DNA from: Trichocoleus sp. FACHB-46
GTDB taxonomy: Bacteria > Cyanobacteriota > Cyanobacteriia > FACHB-46
Direction: 5' to 3'
NCBI RefSeq assembly: GCF_014695385.1
Contig: NZ_JACJOD010000024.1
Coordinates: 1 to 64,000 of the forward strand
DNA length: 64,000 nt
The position numbers were made by a program, and so were the translations under genes. The notes below the pieces were generated by a model. That model did no database searches. It saw nothing but the letters and a program-made list of their open reading frames with translations, and was not told the origin of the DNA. This document shows positions 46,176-55,614 of this stretch, one piece after another. Each line of letters begins with the position of its first letter. The stretch's first letter is position 1.

Positions 46176-49100
46176 GTGCGGCAGTTCCAATTTTTTTCCC
46201 TTCGCACCAAACTAATCTTGGCTTTTTTGGGAGTAGCGCTGATCCCGCTGCTGTTGCTGTCTTGGCTGAATAAACATACGGCTCAAGTTACACTCACCAA
46301 CACTGCCAACCAAGCTTTGTATGCCGCAGCCAGCCAAACTGCTTTAACCCTGGATGCTTTTATCACTGCCAACTTAGATGCAGTTCGAGTGGATGCGCAA
46401 CTACCCGGTTTAGCTCAATATCTGAGTCTCCCGCCAAAGGGACGCTCCAACAGTGAGGCTGAAGCAGAAGCTGCTGCCATCCTAAGTACCCTGACTCGCC
46501 GAGATTCGCTCAACATCCTGTCCTACACCTTGTTCGATCGCCAGGGCCGTAGTGTGTTGGCCACGAACTTGAAGGATATTGGCCGCAGTCAGGCTACCGA
46601 TGACTACATTCGGCAACCTTTGCAAACTAAATTTCCTTACGCTTCACCGATCCGGGTCGGCAGGGATGGTTTTACCAGCCTTTATTTCAGCAGCCCAGTC
46701 CGTAATGCCAAAGGCACGATTGTGGGTGTACTAGCTGTTCGCTACAATGCCGCCGCCATTCAACAGCTAGTCGCCCAAAATAATGGTTTAGCAGGTGCTC
46801 AATCTTTTGCTGTTTTATTGGACGAAAATCACATTCGTCTGGCTCATGGCATTGCTGCCGAATTGATATTTAAGTCTGTAGTGCCGTTACCTGCCAACAA
46901 AGTGAAGGCCTTGATCGAGGCGGGACGATTGCCGCAGCGACCTCCATCTGAACTGGCTACTGACTTACCTGCATTTGAGCAAGGACTGAATCAGATTACC
47001 TGCAAAGCAGTCAGAACTTGCCCACCCACATACTTCACTACGGCACTTACTGGGGTCAATCATCAGCTAAGTGCCGTTGCAGCGGCTAGACTCAGAACCC
47101 AGCCTTGGTTCGTGATTTTTGCGCAACCTCAGCAAGTTTTTTTAGCTCCGATTTACGCTCAAGTTCGGGTAGCGCAGAGATTAGCAGTTTTGATTGCGAT
47201 CGCCGTGATCATCATTGCGATCGCGATCGCTCAATGGCTTGCCCGACCTTTAGTCCACTTAGCGCAACGAGTTGCTCAGTTTACAGCAGGGCAGCTTAAT
47301 GCTCGGGCTCATATCGTATCGCAGGACGAAATTGGCAGCTTAGCGACCAACTTTAATGCGATGGCGGAGCAAGTTGGCAAACTCTTCCAAGGGTTGGAGG
47401 AACGCACCCATGAGTTGGAAGCGAGTCAACATGTCACCTTCGCTGTGAGTGAGTTATCCAAAGCAATTGTTGATCCCGAATCACTTTTGCAAGAAGCCGT
47501 CACCTTGTTGCAGACTCGCTTCAATTTGTACCATGTGCAAATTTATTTATGGGAGCCAGCTACGCAACAACTTAGCCGCCAAGCGGGAGCCAGTGAAGCC
47601 GATATCTCTTGGCCTGCTCATCGAGAAATTAGCATCCGGTTAGATTGTCCTGATAGCTTAGTTGCCTGTGCCGCACGCACCCAGAGGTTAGCCGTTGCAG
47701 AGTCTAGGCGTATTACTGAGGCGATCGCCCCTGATTTAGCTGCTTTGCCAATGGGCACAGAAGCGGCTGTACCGCTGGTCGCACGAGGGCAACTGCTCGG
47801 CGTTCTCGACATTCAAGACGTTTACACCGATCACTTTAGTGCGATTGACCTAGACACCTTCAAAACCCTAGCGGCCCAAATTGCGATCGCCTTAGAAAAT
47901 GCCCGCCTGTTTGAACAAATCCAGAAAACCGAAGAGCGCTTTCGGCGTATTTTTGAAGATGCTCCGATTGGCATGGCGATCGCCAGCTTAGAAGACGAGC
48001 AGTTGGTTCAGGTGAACAAAGCCTTTTGCCGCATGTTGGTTTATGAGGCCGAGGCGTTAACTCAGCTCTCGTTTAAGGACATCACGCATCCAACCGACCT
48101 GAGCAAAGATTTACGCTTGTTCCAGCAAATGGTGACAGGGGCGATCGCCAGTTACCAGATTGAGAAACGCTACTTGAAACAAACTCAGGAAGTTGTTTGG
48201 GCCAACCTAACCGCCACCTTAATTCGGGACCAGCAAGGTGGTGCCAGCTACAGCCTCGGCATGATTGAGAACATTACCGAACGCAAACGAGCGGAAGCAG
48301 CGCTACGCCAGTCAGAAACGCAATACCGAGAAAAGGCTCAACAACTACAGGAAGCCCTACACGAACTACAGCAGACGCAAGCCCAACTCGTGCAAAGCGA
48401 GAAAATGTCCAGCTTGGGGCAACTAGTCGCTGGAGTGGCGCACGAAATTAACAACCCGATCAACTTCATCTATGGCAACCTAACCCACGCCAAGCAGTAC
48501 CTCCAGGACTTGTTTAAGTTGCTGCACCTTTACCAAACCCACTATCCCCATCCTGCTCCTGCCATTCAGACCACAACCCAAGAAATTGATCTGGAGTTTG
48601 TGGGGGAAGATTTCGATCGAATTCTGGCTTCGATGCAAGTGGGCGCGGAACGAATTCGGCAGATCGTCCTCTCCTTAAGAAATTTCTCTCGATTGGATGA
48701 GGCAGAAATGAAGCCAGTCGACATCCATCAGGGGCTGGATAACACTTTGGTGATTTTGCAGAATCAACTGAAGCCCAGACCAGGCCATTTAGGCATCGAA
48801 GTGATTAAAGAATATGGTCAGCTTCCTTTAGTTAACTGCTACGCAGGACAACTGAATCAGGTCTTTATGAACTTACTGACCAACGCGATCGACGCTCTGG
48901 AAGCGCGTTGCACCCATCAACCCTTGCAAGCTGGCGTGGCTCTAGTTGATCAAGACGCTCTGGTTACACCTCCCAAGATTTGGATCAGCACTGCGGTAGT
49001 AGAGCCTAATCAAGTCATGATTCGGGTTGTGGATAATGGCCCAGGTATGACCGAGAGAACCCGACAGCGCCTCTTTGATCCCTTTTTTACAACTAAAGAA

Positions 49101-49250
49101 GTGGGGAAAGGGACAGGCTTAGGATTGTCGATTAGCTACCAAATTGTAGAAAAACATCAAGGACAATTGCGTTGCCTTTCGGTACCTGGAGAGGGCGCAG
49201 AATTTATTGTGCAAATTCCTATACAACCAGCCCCTAAATTGAATTCTTAA
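46176..49250 (+). CDS. Large sensor histidine kinase (Cache-HAMP-GAF-PAS-HisKA-HATPase)
   Basis: 1024 aa. Membrane helix 1 (KLILAFLGVALIPLLLLSW) and helix 2 (LAVLIAIAVIIIAIAIAQW, about residue 335-355) enclose an extracellular dCache sensor. HAMP (ARPLVHLAQRVAQFTAGQLNARAHIVSQDEIGSLATNFNAM), GAF (about 420-580), PAS (about 590-700, FEDAPIGMAIASLEDEQLVQVNKAF) and a coiled coil follow. The H-box is MSSLGQLVAGVAHEINNPINF (His756), and HATPase_c has NLLTNAIDAL, DNGPGM and GTGLGLS. GTG start with AGGAAG upstream at about 46161. No response regulator is adjacent. Confidence 0.93.
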   Translation: MRQFQFFSLRTKLILAFLGVALIPLLLLSWLNKHTAQVTLTNTANQALYAAASQTALTLDAFITANLDAVRVDAQLPGLAQYLSLPPKGRSNSEAEAEAAAILSTLTRRDSLNILSYTLFDRQGRSVLATNLKDIGRSQATDDYIRQPLQTKFPYASPIRVGRDGFTSLYFSSPVRNAKGTIVGVLAVRYNAAAIQQLVAQNNGLAGAQSFAVLLDENHIRLAHGIAAELIFKSVVPLPANKVKALIEAGRLPQRPPSELATDLPAFEQGLNQITCKAVRTCPPTYFTTALTGVNHQLSAVAAARLRTQPWFVIFAQPQQVFLAPIYAQVRVAQRLAVLIAIAVIIIAIAIAQWLARPLVHLAQRVAQFTAGQLNARAHIVSQDEIGSLATNFNAMAEQVGKLFQGLEERTHELEASQHVTFAVSELSKAIVDPESLLQEAVTLLQTRFNLYHVQIYLWEPATQQLSRQAGASEADISWPAHREISIRLDCPDSLVACAARTQRLAVAESRRITEAIAPDLAALPMGTEAAVPLVARGQLLGVLDIQDVYTDHFSAIDLDTFKTLAAQIAIALENARLFEQIQKTEERFRRIFEDAPIGMAIASLEDEQLVQVNKAFCRMLVYEAEALTQLSFKDITHPTDLSKDLRLFQQMVTGAIASYQIEKRYLKQTQEVVWANLTATLIRDQQGGASYSLGMIENITERKRAEAALRQSETQYREKAQQLQEALHELQQTQAQLVQSEKMSSLGQLVAGVAHEINNPINFIYGNLTHAKQYLQDLFKLLHLYQTHYPHPAPAIQTTTQEIDLEFVGEDFDRILASMQVGAERIRQIVLSLRNFSRLDEAEMKPVDIHQGLDNTLVILQNQLKPRPGHLGIEVIKEYGQLPLVNCYAGQLNQVFMNLLTNAIDALEARCTHQPLQAGVALVDQDALVTPPKIWISTAVVEPNQVMIRVVDNGPGMTERTRQRLFDPFFTTKEVGKGTGLGLSISYQIVEKHQGQLRCLSVPGEGAEFIVQIPIQPAPKLNS

Positions 49251-49803
49251 CTTTTGTCAAGAAAATGAGTTGATAGCTACTTAAAAATCACTTTTAGCGG
49301 CTTGTAAATGAGAAATTGCCATTAATATCTCTAATTTATCTCTAAGTAGCCTAAAAATTCTCAGCTAATTCTCAGTTAGTTTTCAGCTAGTTTTCAGCTA
49401 GTTCTGAATGGTAGTAAACGGATCTATTCAGCTCATGATACCTGCCAGTTGCAGATAGAAATTTAACGACAGGATTGGGCTAGGTTTATTACTAATAAAC
49501 TCACCTATTTCGGAAACTGTTGCTGGGTCTATGATCCCCAATTTTTATTGAAATTTAAAGGGGTGCATAGAGGTATTTGGCGTTTGCGAGTCTTGCCTCT
49601 TATGACTGACCAGTGACGCAATTTCTATTTCTTGAGTGAGAGTTAAATGGACTAGCAGATTACAGCTAGAGAGCGATTCGCTATCGATTGGGAACCGGTA
49701 AATTGTTCAGTATCGGTGCCATCTAAACCGAAGAGTTTTTCAAAGCTTGAATTATTTCTTAAAGCATTCGACAGACATTACAAAGAAAAAAGGAATTTTA
49801 ACC
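49251..49803 (+). other. Long AT-rich intergenic region before the WGxxGxxG genes
   Basis: 553 bases without a gene. It carries the four 11-bp direct repeats at 49361-49404 and AAAAGGA directly before ATG 49804. I see no other conserved element. Confidence 0.6.
49361..49404 (+). repeat. Four 11-bp direct repeats
   Basis: Units TCAGCTAATTC, TCAGTTAGTTT, TCAGCTAGTTT and TCAGCTAGTTC lie head to tail with no spacer. The spacing is close to one helical turn, as in sites of OmpR/PhoB-type regulators, so a regulatory array is possible. It lies 400 bases upstream of the first WGxxGxxG gene and 110 after the kinase stop. Confidence 0.6.
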
Positions 49804-50109
49804 ATGAAATCTGCTGCTCTATCTAAATTTATCGGTGCTGGTGTACTTAGCCTTAGCCTTGCTGCACTACCTCTAACCTTGCCTGCTGGTGCTCAAACTG
49901 ATGCTGGCACCTCCACCACTTCTGGTACAGATACAACTTCTACCTACAACAATACCGACACTGCTACTGAAGGCGATCGCGACTTTGACTGGGGTTGGTT
50001 GGGTCTGCTCGGTTTGGCTGGTTTGGCTGGTTTAGCTAAGAAGAGCCACGAAGAGCCTACTCGTTACCGCGAACCTGAAGAAGTCAGCCGCACTGGAACT
50101 CGCTACTAA
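49804..50109 (+). CDS. WGxxGxxG-type small exported protein 1
   Basis: 101 aa. The signal peptide is about residues 1-30 (ALSKFIGAGVLSLSLAALPLTLPAGAQ). A Thr/Ser-rich linker leads to DFDWGWLGLLGLAGLAGLAKK, the Trp-Gly hydrophobic segment with a basic end, which resembles a sorting or membrane anchor. The tail is RYREPEEVSRTGTRY. ATG 49804 is preceded by AAAAGGA; an in-frame ATG at 49747 is less likely. Paralogue of the next gene. Function unknown. Confidence 0.82.
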   Translation: MKSAALSKFIGAGVLSLSLAALPLTLPAGAQTDAGTSTTSGTDTTSTYNNTDTATEGDRDFDWGWLGLLGLAGLAGLAKKSHEEPTRYREPEEVSRTGTRY

Positions 50110-50138
50110 TCCATAGAGTTGTCGTAGTTAGCGGTTAT

Positions 50139-50160
50139 CTCTCCAAAGGCCAGGGGAGAG
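50139..50160 (+). terminator. Hairpin between the two WGxxGxxG genes
   Basis: CTCTCC (50139-50144) pairs with GGAGAG (50155-50160), 30 bases after the first stop. It may attenuate read-through into the second gene. Confidence 0.4.
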
Positions 50161-50311
50161 CTGAGGTAAAACTCTCTTCTTCTCTGGTCTCTTCTCAGAA
50201 CTTTGGATTTGCTCTTGAAACGCTAACTTCCACCCTAAGGTCATATTCAAGCATTTAGTTGCTTAGCTGCATTGCATCCCTTCGCTAGAAATTTTTAGAG
50301 GATTTTTGACC

Positions 50312-50596
50312 ATGAAACGGACTACTCTATCTAAGTTAGTTGGTGCTGGTGTGCTGGCTGCTAGCCTTGCTGTTGTGCCCCTGAGCCTCCCTAGCCACGC
50401 TCAGACTGACAACAACGCAAACAACAACCCCACTCTAGACACAACGCCTTTCCAAGAAACCAAAGATGACAACAACAATTTGGGTTGGTTGGGTTTGATT
50501 GGTTTGTTAGGTCTAGCTAATCTCTTCCGCAAGCCGAAAGAAAATGTTCGCTACCAAGAGCCCGATGTCGTTAGCCGCACTGGTTACAGAGAGTAA
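50312..50596 (+). CDS. WGxxGxxG-type small exported protein 2
   Basis: 94 aa, clear tandem paralogue of the gene at 49804. The signal peptide TLSKLVGAGVLAASLAVVPLSLPSHAQ is followed by an Asn/Asp-rich linker, the NLGWLGLIGLLGLANLFRK segment, and the tail RYQEPDVVSRTGYRE. ATG 50312 with GAGGAT upstream. The linker differs in composition from that of its neighbour while both ends are conserved. Confidence 0.82.
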   Translation: MKRTTLSKLVGAGVLAASLAVVPLSLPSHAQTDNNANNNPTLDTTPFQETKDDNNNLGWLGLIGLLGLANLFRKPKENVRYQEPDVVSRTGYRE

Positions 50597-50643
50597 GCGA
50601 TCGCGCTCTGCCTAGGATTTTTATTCGCGTAAATCTCCCTTCC

Positions 50644-50682
50644 CCCTCGTTATTTTCCGGTTGTATCGGATTATGGCGAGGG
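50644..50682. terminator. Hairpin between WGxxGxxG gene 2 and glpK
   Basis: CCCTCG (50644-50649) pairs with CGAGGG (50677-50682), with a partly paired interior (TTCCG/CGGA). It lies between convergent genes and could end both. Confidence 0.5.
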
Positions 50683-50696
50683 ATTTGTTATGGAGG

Positions 50697-52202
50697 CTAC
50701 TCGGCCCAACTTTTTGCCCTAGACAATGCTTTTTGCCAGGTGGTGAAGTTTTCTAGCGCTGCTGTGGCGGCTTTCGGCTCAAAGACGCGATCGCTCTGGC
50801 GATTATTAACTAGGGCCGCGTAGTCTTGCCAAAAACCGGAGGCTAAGCCCGCAGCAAAGGCCACCCCTTGCACAGTCACATCCCGGACTACCGGACGCTC
50901 GACCGGAATCCCCAACACATCTGCCTGAAATTGCATGAGGAAGTTGTTGTCGCAGGCTCCCCCGTCTACCTTCAGTCGTTGTACCTTGGTGCTACTACAA
51001 GCATCCACCGCCTGCACCACTTCTTTGACTTGGTAGGCGATCGCCTCTAAAACGGAGCGCACCAGATGTTCTCGCTGGGCTCCTCCTGTAATGCCGAGAA
51101 AGGCACCACGAGCGCTCATATCCCAGTGCGGTGCCCCTAAGCCACTCAAGGCAGGCACAAAGTAAACGCCACCGTTATCGCTCACCTGAGCAGCCATTGC
51201 TTCCGTCTCTGCCGCAGTCTGAATTAGCTTCAGCCCATCGCGCAACCACTGAATGCAGGCTCCGGTGGTAAACATGCTGCCTTCGAGGGCATAACCCACC
51301 TCCGGGGCTCCAGTCTGATCAGCCCGAGTCCAAGCCACGGTTGAAACCAATTGTCCTGGCGATCGCCGGATTTCCGCTCCTGTATGAGCGACGAGAAAAC
51401 AACCTGTACCGTACGTACATTTGATTAAACCTGCGCGATCGCAACCCTGCCCAAACAAAGCCGCTTGCTGATCGCCCAAGATGGCAGTGATAGGAATTTC
51501 AACTCCTAGTAACTGAGCATCGGTCACACCAAACAAACCTAAGCTGGGTCGTACTTCGGGTAAAAGATGGGCGGGAATGCCAAATATGTCGAGCAGCCGA
51601 GCGTCCCACTGGCGCGATCGCAGGTTGAATAACATTGTGCGGCTGGCATTACTGTCATCTGTGGCATGCACCCGTCCCCCCGTGAGGTTCCACAACACCC
51701 AAGTATCAATCGTCCCTGCCAGCACATTGCCTAGATCAACCTTGCCCGCCGTATGGTCTAGGAGCCATTTCAACTTAGTGGCGGAGAAGTACGCATCAAT
51801 CACTAAGCCCGTGCGATCGTAAATTTCTGGGGCGTAACCCTGCTCCTGTAACTGGTGACACAAAGGGGCAGTTCGGCGATCTTGCCACACGATCGCAGGA
51901 TGCAAAGGTTGTCCGGTGGTTTTATCCCACAGCAGGCAAGTTTCTCGCTGCACGGTCAATCCGATCGCAGCAATCTCAGTGGCGGCAATGCCTGCTTGCT
52001 GTACTGCTGTTTGCATCACCCAACAGGTATCTTGCCAAATCTGTTGCGGATCATGCTCTAGCCATCCGGGCTGCGGGTAGTACTGGGTCAATTCTTTGTA
52101 AGCCTGCCCGACAATTTTGCCATCGTGGTTAAACAGAAAGGCTCGATTGCCCGTAGTGCCCAGATCTAGCGCCAGAATGTACTTTGCCGATGGATTGCTC
52201 AT
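50697..52202 (-). CDS. glpK: Glycerol kinase
   Basis: Phosphorylates glycerol to glycerol 3-phosphate. FGGY family, 501 aa. N-terminal ATPase motif ILALDLGTTGNRAFLF, glycerol-site region GWLEHDPQQIWQDT and ATDDSNASRTMLFNLRSRQWD, then AILGDQQAALFGQGCDRAGLIKCTYGTGCFLVAHTG, and C-terminal LKVDGGACDNNFLMQFQADVLGIPVERP. ATG start. No glpF or glpD is adjacent. Confidence 0.97.
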   Translation of the reverse strand: MSNPSAKYILALDLGTTGNRAFLFNHDGKIVGQAYKELTQYYPQPGWLEHDPQQIWQDTCWVMQTAVQQAGIAATEIAAIGLTVQRETCLLWDKTTGQPLHPAIVWQDRRTAPLCHQLQEQGYAPEIYDRTGLVIDAYFSATKLKWLLDHTAGKVDLGNVLAGTIDTWVLWNLTGGRVHATDDSNASRTMLFNLRSRQWDARLLDIFGIPAHLLPEVRPSLGLFGVTDAQLLGVEIPITAILGDQQAALFGQGCDRAGLIKCTYGTGCFLVAHTGAEIRRSPGQLVSTVAWTRADQTGAPEVGYALEGSMFTTGACIQWLRDGLKLIQTAAETEAMAAQVSDNGGVYFVPALSGLGAPHWDMSARGAFLGITGGAQREHLVRSVLEAIAYQVKEVVQAVDACSSTKVQRLKVDGGACDNNFLMQFQADVLGIPVERPVVRDVTVQGVAFAAGLASGFWQDYAALVNNRQSDRVFEPKAATAALENFTTWQKALSRAKSWAE

Positions 52203-52308
52203 GAGTTGCTTACTGGTGTATCAACCAGCCTGCGATCGCTTGTCCTCATTATCCGTGGGAGACGCAGACTGTGAATGCAGCTCTTTGAATCTGCCCTTAA
52301 AGATGCCT

Positions 52309-54612
52309 TTAAATCTCTTGAGATTGAGTTTCGTGGGATTGAGATATTAGTGGCAGCACAACCGTAAATTTGGTATCGAGGTCAGTCTTACTTTCTACTG
52401 TAATTTGACCACCTTGGATGTCTACACAGTTCTTGACGATCGATAGACCTAGACCAACCCCTGGAATGTTAGTCGCATTTTTGGCGCGATGAAAGGCTTC
52501 AAAGAGATGCAACTGGTCGGCAGCAGGAATACCAATCCCTTGATCCTGCACGCTCAAAGTGACGCTGGCACCATCACAAGTGACCTCAAGCTCCACCTCG
52601 CTGCCGTGGGGTGAATATTTAATGGCGTTTGAGAGCAAATTAGTCAGGATGTACCGTAATAGCCTCTCGTCTAAACAGACCGACGGATGAAAGCTTTGAT
52701 AGCGAAATCGGAAAGTATGAGAACTGAATGAGGCAACCTGCATGTCTTCTAGCAGATTGCGGCAAAACTGCTCTAGATCCATAGGAGCAGGGTTGGATTG
52801 CAAGTCACTACTACTGGCTTGGCTCAGCAATAGCACTTCATCGAGTAGATGAGTGATATAACGACTAGCAGTTTGGATTTTCTCGAAATGTTGCTGTTTC
52901 TTCTCCAGAGTCATCTTGTGCTCGTAGTGCTGCACCAATTCCGTAGAGGAAACAATCACCGTCAGGGGGGTGCGAAACTCATGAGAAACTGTGGTGACAA
53001 AACGGGCGCGTAGTTCATTCAGCTCTCGCTCTCTAGCTAAAGCATGGCGAATCTCTTGCTCTGCTTGTTTCTGCTCTGTTACATCCTCAACGGTGCCTAC
53101 ATGCCCCAGGAGAATCCCAGTGTCAGCAAATAAGGGAGACGATCGCGCGTGAACCCAACGAGTCTCACCCTCTGGCATTTGCAGTCGATACTCATCTGCG
53201 TAACTGCCACCTTGTTGGATATGCTCAGCCCAAGCACTAAGCACGCGATCGCAATCTTCAGGATGCACCCGCTCCATCCAGCTAGCTCCCCAGCTAACTT
53301 CGGTGCCATTCGCTGCGGTGCTCTTGGGGCTCAAAGCTTGCAACCGGGGATTCATGTAAGTTAAACCACCCGCCACATCTGCCAGGAAAATGCCGACAGG
53401 AGAACAAGCGCTTAAGGAGCGAAAAAGCTCCTCACTTTTGTGCAGCGCTACTTGAATTTGGCAACGGAGGCTAATTTCCTCCTCTAGCTCCTGAATTGTC
53501 TGTTTTAGTTCCTGAGTTCGTTCCGTGACTCGCAATTCTAAAGTTTGGCGGCTGAGTTCTAGCTCTTGGGTGTACTGCCCTACCTGACGGATCAAGCCAT
53601 TGAAGGCCGTTGCCAGCCGTCCCACTTCATCGTCAGTCAGGGCTGGAGCTTGCAAGTCAAACCGTGATTCTTGAGCTGCTCGTTGCGCCACTTGGGTCAC
53701 GGCTTCAATGGGACGAGCGATCGCTTGGCTAGTCCGCAGAGCTAGGACAACTGCGAGTACAACCGACAGCAACAAGCTCGTGTAAGTAATTAGACTGTGT
53801 AAGTCTTCTGCTCGATGCATGGCGATGTCTGCCTCCATCTCTCGGGCATGGACATCGTCCAGCAAGAGAGTCAAGTCGTCAGACAAACTATCTAGCTCTA
53901 GAGCTGCATCACTATTGGTAAATGCCAGCAATGATTGCTGAGCCGCTGAAACATTAGCTGTTTGTAAACGGCTGCGATCTATCTTTCGCAATTCCTGATC
54001 TAGCTGCTCAGTATAGATTTCAATCGTGCTGTCATGGGTACGCAACCAAGCTTCTAATTCTGCACTTGCGTGACTAAATTGAGCATGAGTGACAACCGCA
54101 GTCTGTACCTCTGTCATTAACCCACGAATTTTCTGCACATGACCCAAAAAGTGCTTGTGCTCATGCTCAAACTCTGGGAGATTTTGGAGCAAGGGAATAA
54201 ATTGTTGTTGGTGACTGCGAGCGGCTAGGACAGCCAAATTCAAGCTGCTCAATAGCCTCTCTTCCCGGTGAGCTGCCTCCCAGTTTCGCGTTGCGACTCT
54301 CGCATAGGCGTCTCCCAGAAGGTGGCCAAAAGTAGATCCAATCACTGCTACCCCAATCGCCAAAGCATGAGACCAACCAATTTTTTGGCGGATACTTTTC
54401 GCTCGACGCAACGACCAACGAGTGGGAAAGTCCAGTAGGCCAGCACCCTGTCGAGAATCATAGTCTGACAGCGGCTCAGAAGACACGCGGTGCTGTAGGG
54501 AAGACTTAGGAGGATGACTCATAGAAGCAACGCTGTTAAAGTCCTGCCCTTGACTTAAAGGCAAATCAACGTAGATGGCTCTATGATGCTTGAAAAAGTT
54601 GGAGGGAAGCAT
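52309..54612 (-). CDS. Sensor histidine kinase (HAMP-PAS)
   Basis: 767 aa. Membrane helix 1 (ALAIGVAVIGSTFGHLLGDAY) and helix 2 (SLLLSVVLAVVLALRTSQAIA) flank a helical periplasmic sensor (CHASE3-like). HAMP (RPIEAVTQVAQRAAQESRFDLQAPALTDDEVGRLATAFNGL), a long coiled coil, PAS/PAC (LFRSLSACSPVGIFLADV), HisKA (FVTTVSHEFRTPLTVIVSSTE, His544) and HATPase_c (NLLSNAIKYSPHG, DQGIGIP, GVGLGLSIVK) follow. ATG 54612 is the longest start; ATG 54522 would remove 30 residues. Orphan kinase. Confidence 0.92.
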   Translation of the reverse strand: MLPSNFFKHHRAIYVDLPLSQGQDFNSVASMSHPPKSSLQHRVSSEPLSDYDSRQGAGLLDFPTRWSLRRAKSIRQKIGWSHALAIGVAVIGSTFGHLLGDAYARVATRNWEAAHREERLLSSLNLAVLAARSHQQQFIPLLQNLPEFEHEHKHFLGHVQKIRGLMTEVQTAVVTHAQFSHASAELEAWLRTHDSTIEIYTEQLDQELRKIDRSRLQTANVSAAQQSLLAFTNSDAALELDSLSDDLTLLLDDVHAREMEADIAMHRAEDLHSLITYTSLLLSVVLAVVLALRTSQAIARPIEAVTQVAQRAAQESRFDLQAPALTDDEVGRLATAFNGLIRQVGQYTQELELSRQTLELRVTERTQELKQTIQELEEEISLRCQIQVALHKSEELFRSLSACSPVGIFLADVAGGLTYMNPRLQALSPKSTAANGTEVSWGASWMERVHPEDCDRVLSAWAEHIQQGGSYADEYRLQMPEGETRWVHARSSPLFADTGILLGHVGTVEDVTEQKQAEQEIRHALARERELNELRARFVTTVSHEFRTPLTVIVSSTELVQHYEHKMTLEKKQQHFEKIQTASRYITHLLDEVLLLSQASSSDLQSNPAPMDLEQFCRNLLEDMQVASFSSHTFRFRYQSFHPSVCLDERLLRYILTNLLSNAIKYSPHGSEVELEVTCDGASVTLSVQDQGIGIPAADQLHLFEAFHRAKNATNIPGVGLGLSIVKNCVDIQGGQITVESKTDLDTKFTVVLPLISQSHETQSQEI

Positions 54613-54752
54613 CCGCTATTTGCGCAGACTGTCTCAGTCGATTAGCACAGAACAGCAGGATCAACCAAATAAAATAATTTTTTCAGCTCGGAAATTATTT
54701 TGCGAATCGCGACATCTAATGTGCGAATCTACAGAACATACAAAAAGAAAAA

Positions 54753-54824
54753 TGGGCGATACAAGATTCGAACTTGTAACATCCTGCTTGTAAGGCAGGC
54801 GCTCTACCGTTGAGCTAATCGCCC
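54753..54824 (-). tRNA. tRNA-Val (anticodon TAC)
   Basis: 72 bases on the minus strand. The acceptor stem GGGCGAT pairs with ATCGCCC. The anticodon arm CCTGC-CTTACAA-GCAGG has TAC (complement at 54790-54792), and the T arm is TTACAAGTTCGAATCTTGTA. CCA is not encoded. Confidence 0.95.
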
Positions 54825-54942
54825 GTGACTTGCACCCAATCGTTTGGGCACGAGAATTAAATATAGCAGACATTTTTGTTCTTGTTAATATTTTCTGAGA
54901 CTAAATTTTCGGATTTTCTGGATTTCCTCGTACTTTACTTCC

Positions 54943-55569
54943 ATGCCCTCTGGTCGAACCCACGATCGCATTACCCTGTGGAGCTTGCCATTAGTGGCAG
55001 GTCTGACCTATGGGCGAACTCAAAGTAGCAACCTCACCTTACTAGTGGCGGGTGGATTTTTGTTTGGGGGACTGATGTTTGGTCCTGACCTCGACATTTA
55101 CTCGCGGCAATATCAACGCTGGGGGTGGCTGCGATGGATATGGTTGCCCTATCGCAAAATGATGCGGCACCGTTCCTTTTGGTCTCATGGGCCTGTAGTC
55201 GGCACTGCGCTACGCCTGCTTTATTTGGCGACTTGGTTGAGTGCTTTGAGTTTAGTCGGAGTGGCGATCGCCCTTGCCCTCGGCTACCCCGTCCCCGACT
55301 GGCCTACTGCGACTGATTTGGCTCAACAGTCAGTTTTGCAGTACAGCCCCGAAGTGATGGCCCTGTGCTTGGGCCTAGAACTGGGGGCGCTGAGTCATTC
55401 CTGTAGCGATTGGCTGAGTTCTACTTACAAATCGACTCACAAACGCTACAAAACTCAGGGTTGGAAAGGACTGTTTTACTCCAAGCCTAAAAAGCGTCAA
55501 CGAAAATCAGCTCCTCGCGCCAAACCGCAGTCTAGGATCATGCCTACGAAACCACAGCCTAGAAACTAG
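54943..55569 (+). CDS. DUF2227-type metal-binding membrane protein
   Basis: 208 aa. It reads MPSGRTHDRITLWSLPLVAGLTY with a His-Asp motif, then GGLMFGPDLDIYSRQYQRWGWLRWIWLPYRKMMRHRSFWSHGPVVGTALRLLYL, matching the YdjM/DUF2227 family of membrane-bound metal-dependent hydrolase-like proteins (GPDLD, HRSFWSHG). Three or four helices and a basic tail (KKRQRKSAPRAKPQ). ATG start. Role unknown; 45 bases before mazG, possibly cotranscribed. Confidence 0.85.
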   Translation: MPSGRTHDRITLWSLPLVAGLTYGRTQSSNLTLLVAGGFLFGGLMFGPDLDIYSRQYQRWGWLRWIWLPYRKMMRHRSFWSHGPVVGTALRLLYLATWLSALSLVGVAIALALGYPVPDWPTATDLAQQSVLQYSPEVMALCLGLELGALSHSCSDWLSSTYKSTHKRYKTQGWKGLFYSKPKKRQRKSAPRAKPQSRIMPTKPQPRN

Positions 55570-55614
55570 ATTGATTAAGGTAAAGATTAAAGTAAATAGT
55601 CTTGGTTTTTCTCC

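Noticed and set aside
46012-46215. 67-aa frame before the large kinase
   Set aside because: It overlaps the DUF305 end and the kinase start in another frame and lacks any protein-like features.
49747-49803. N-terminal extension of WGxxGxxG protein 1 from ATG 49747
   Set aside because: The extension would precede a normal signal peptide, and AAAAGGA sits before ATG 49804; the paralogue has no such extension.
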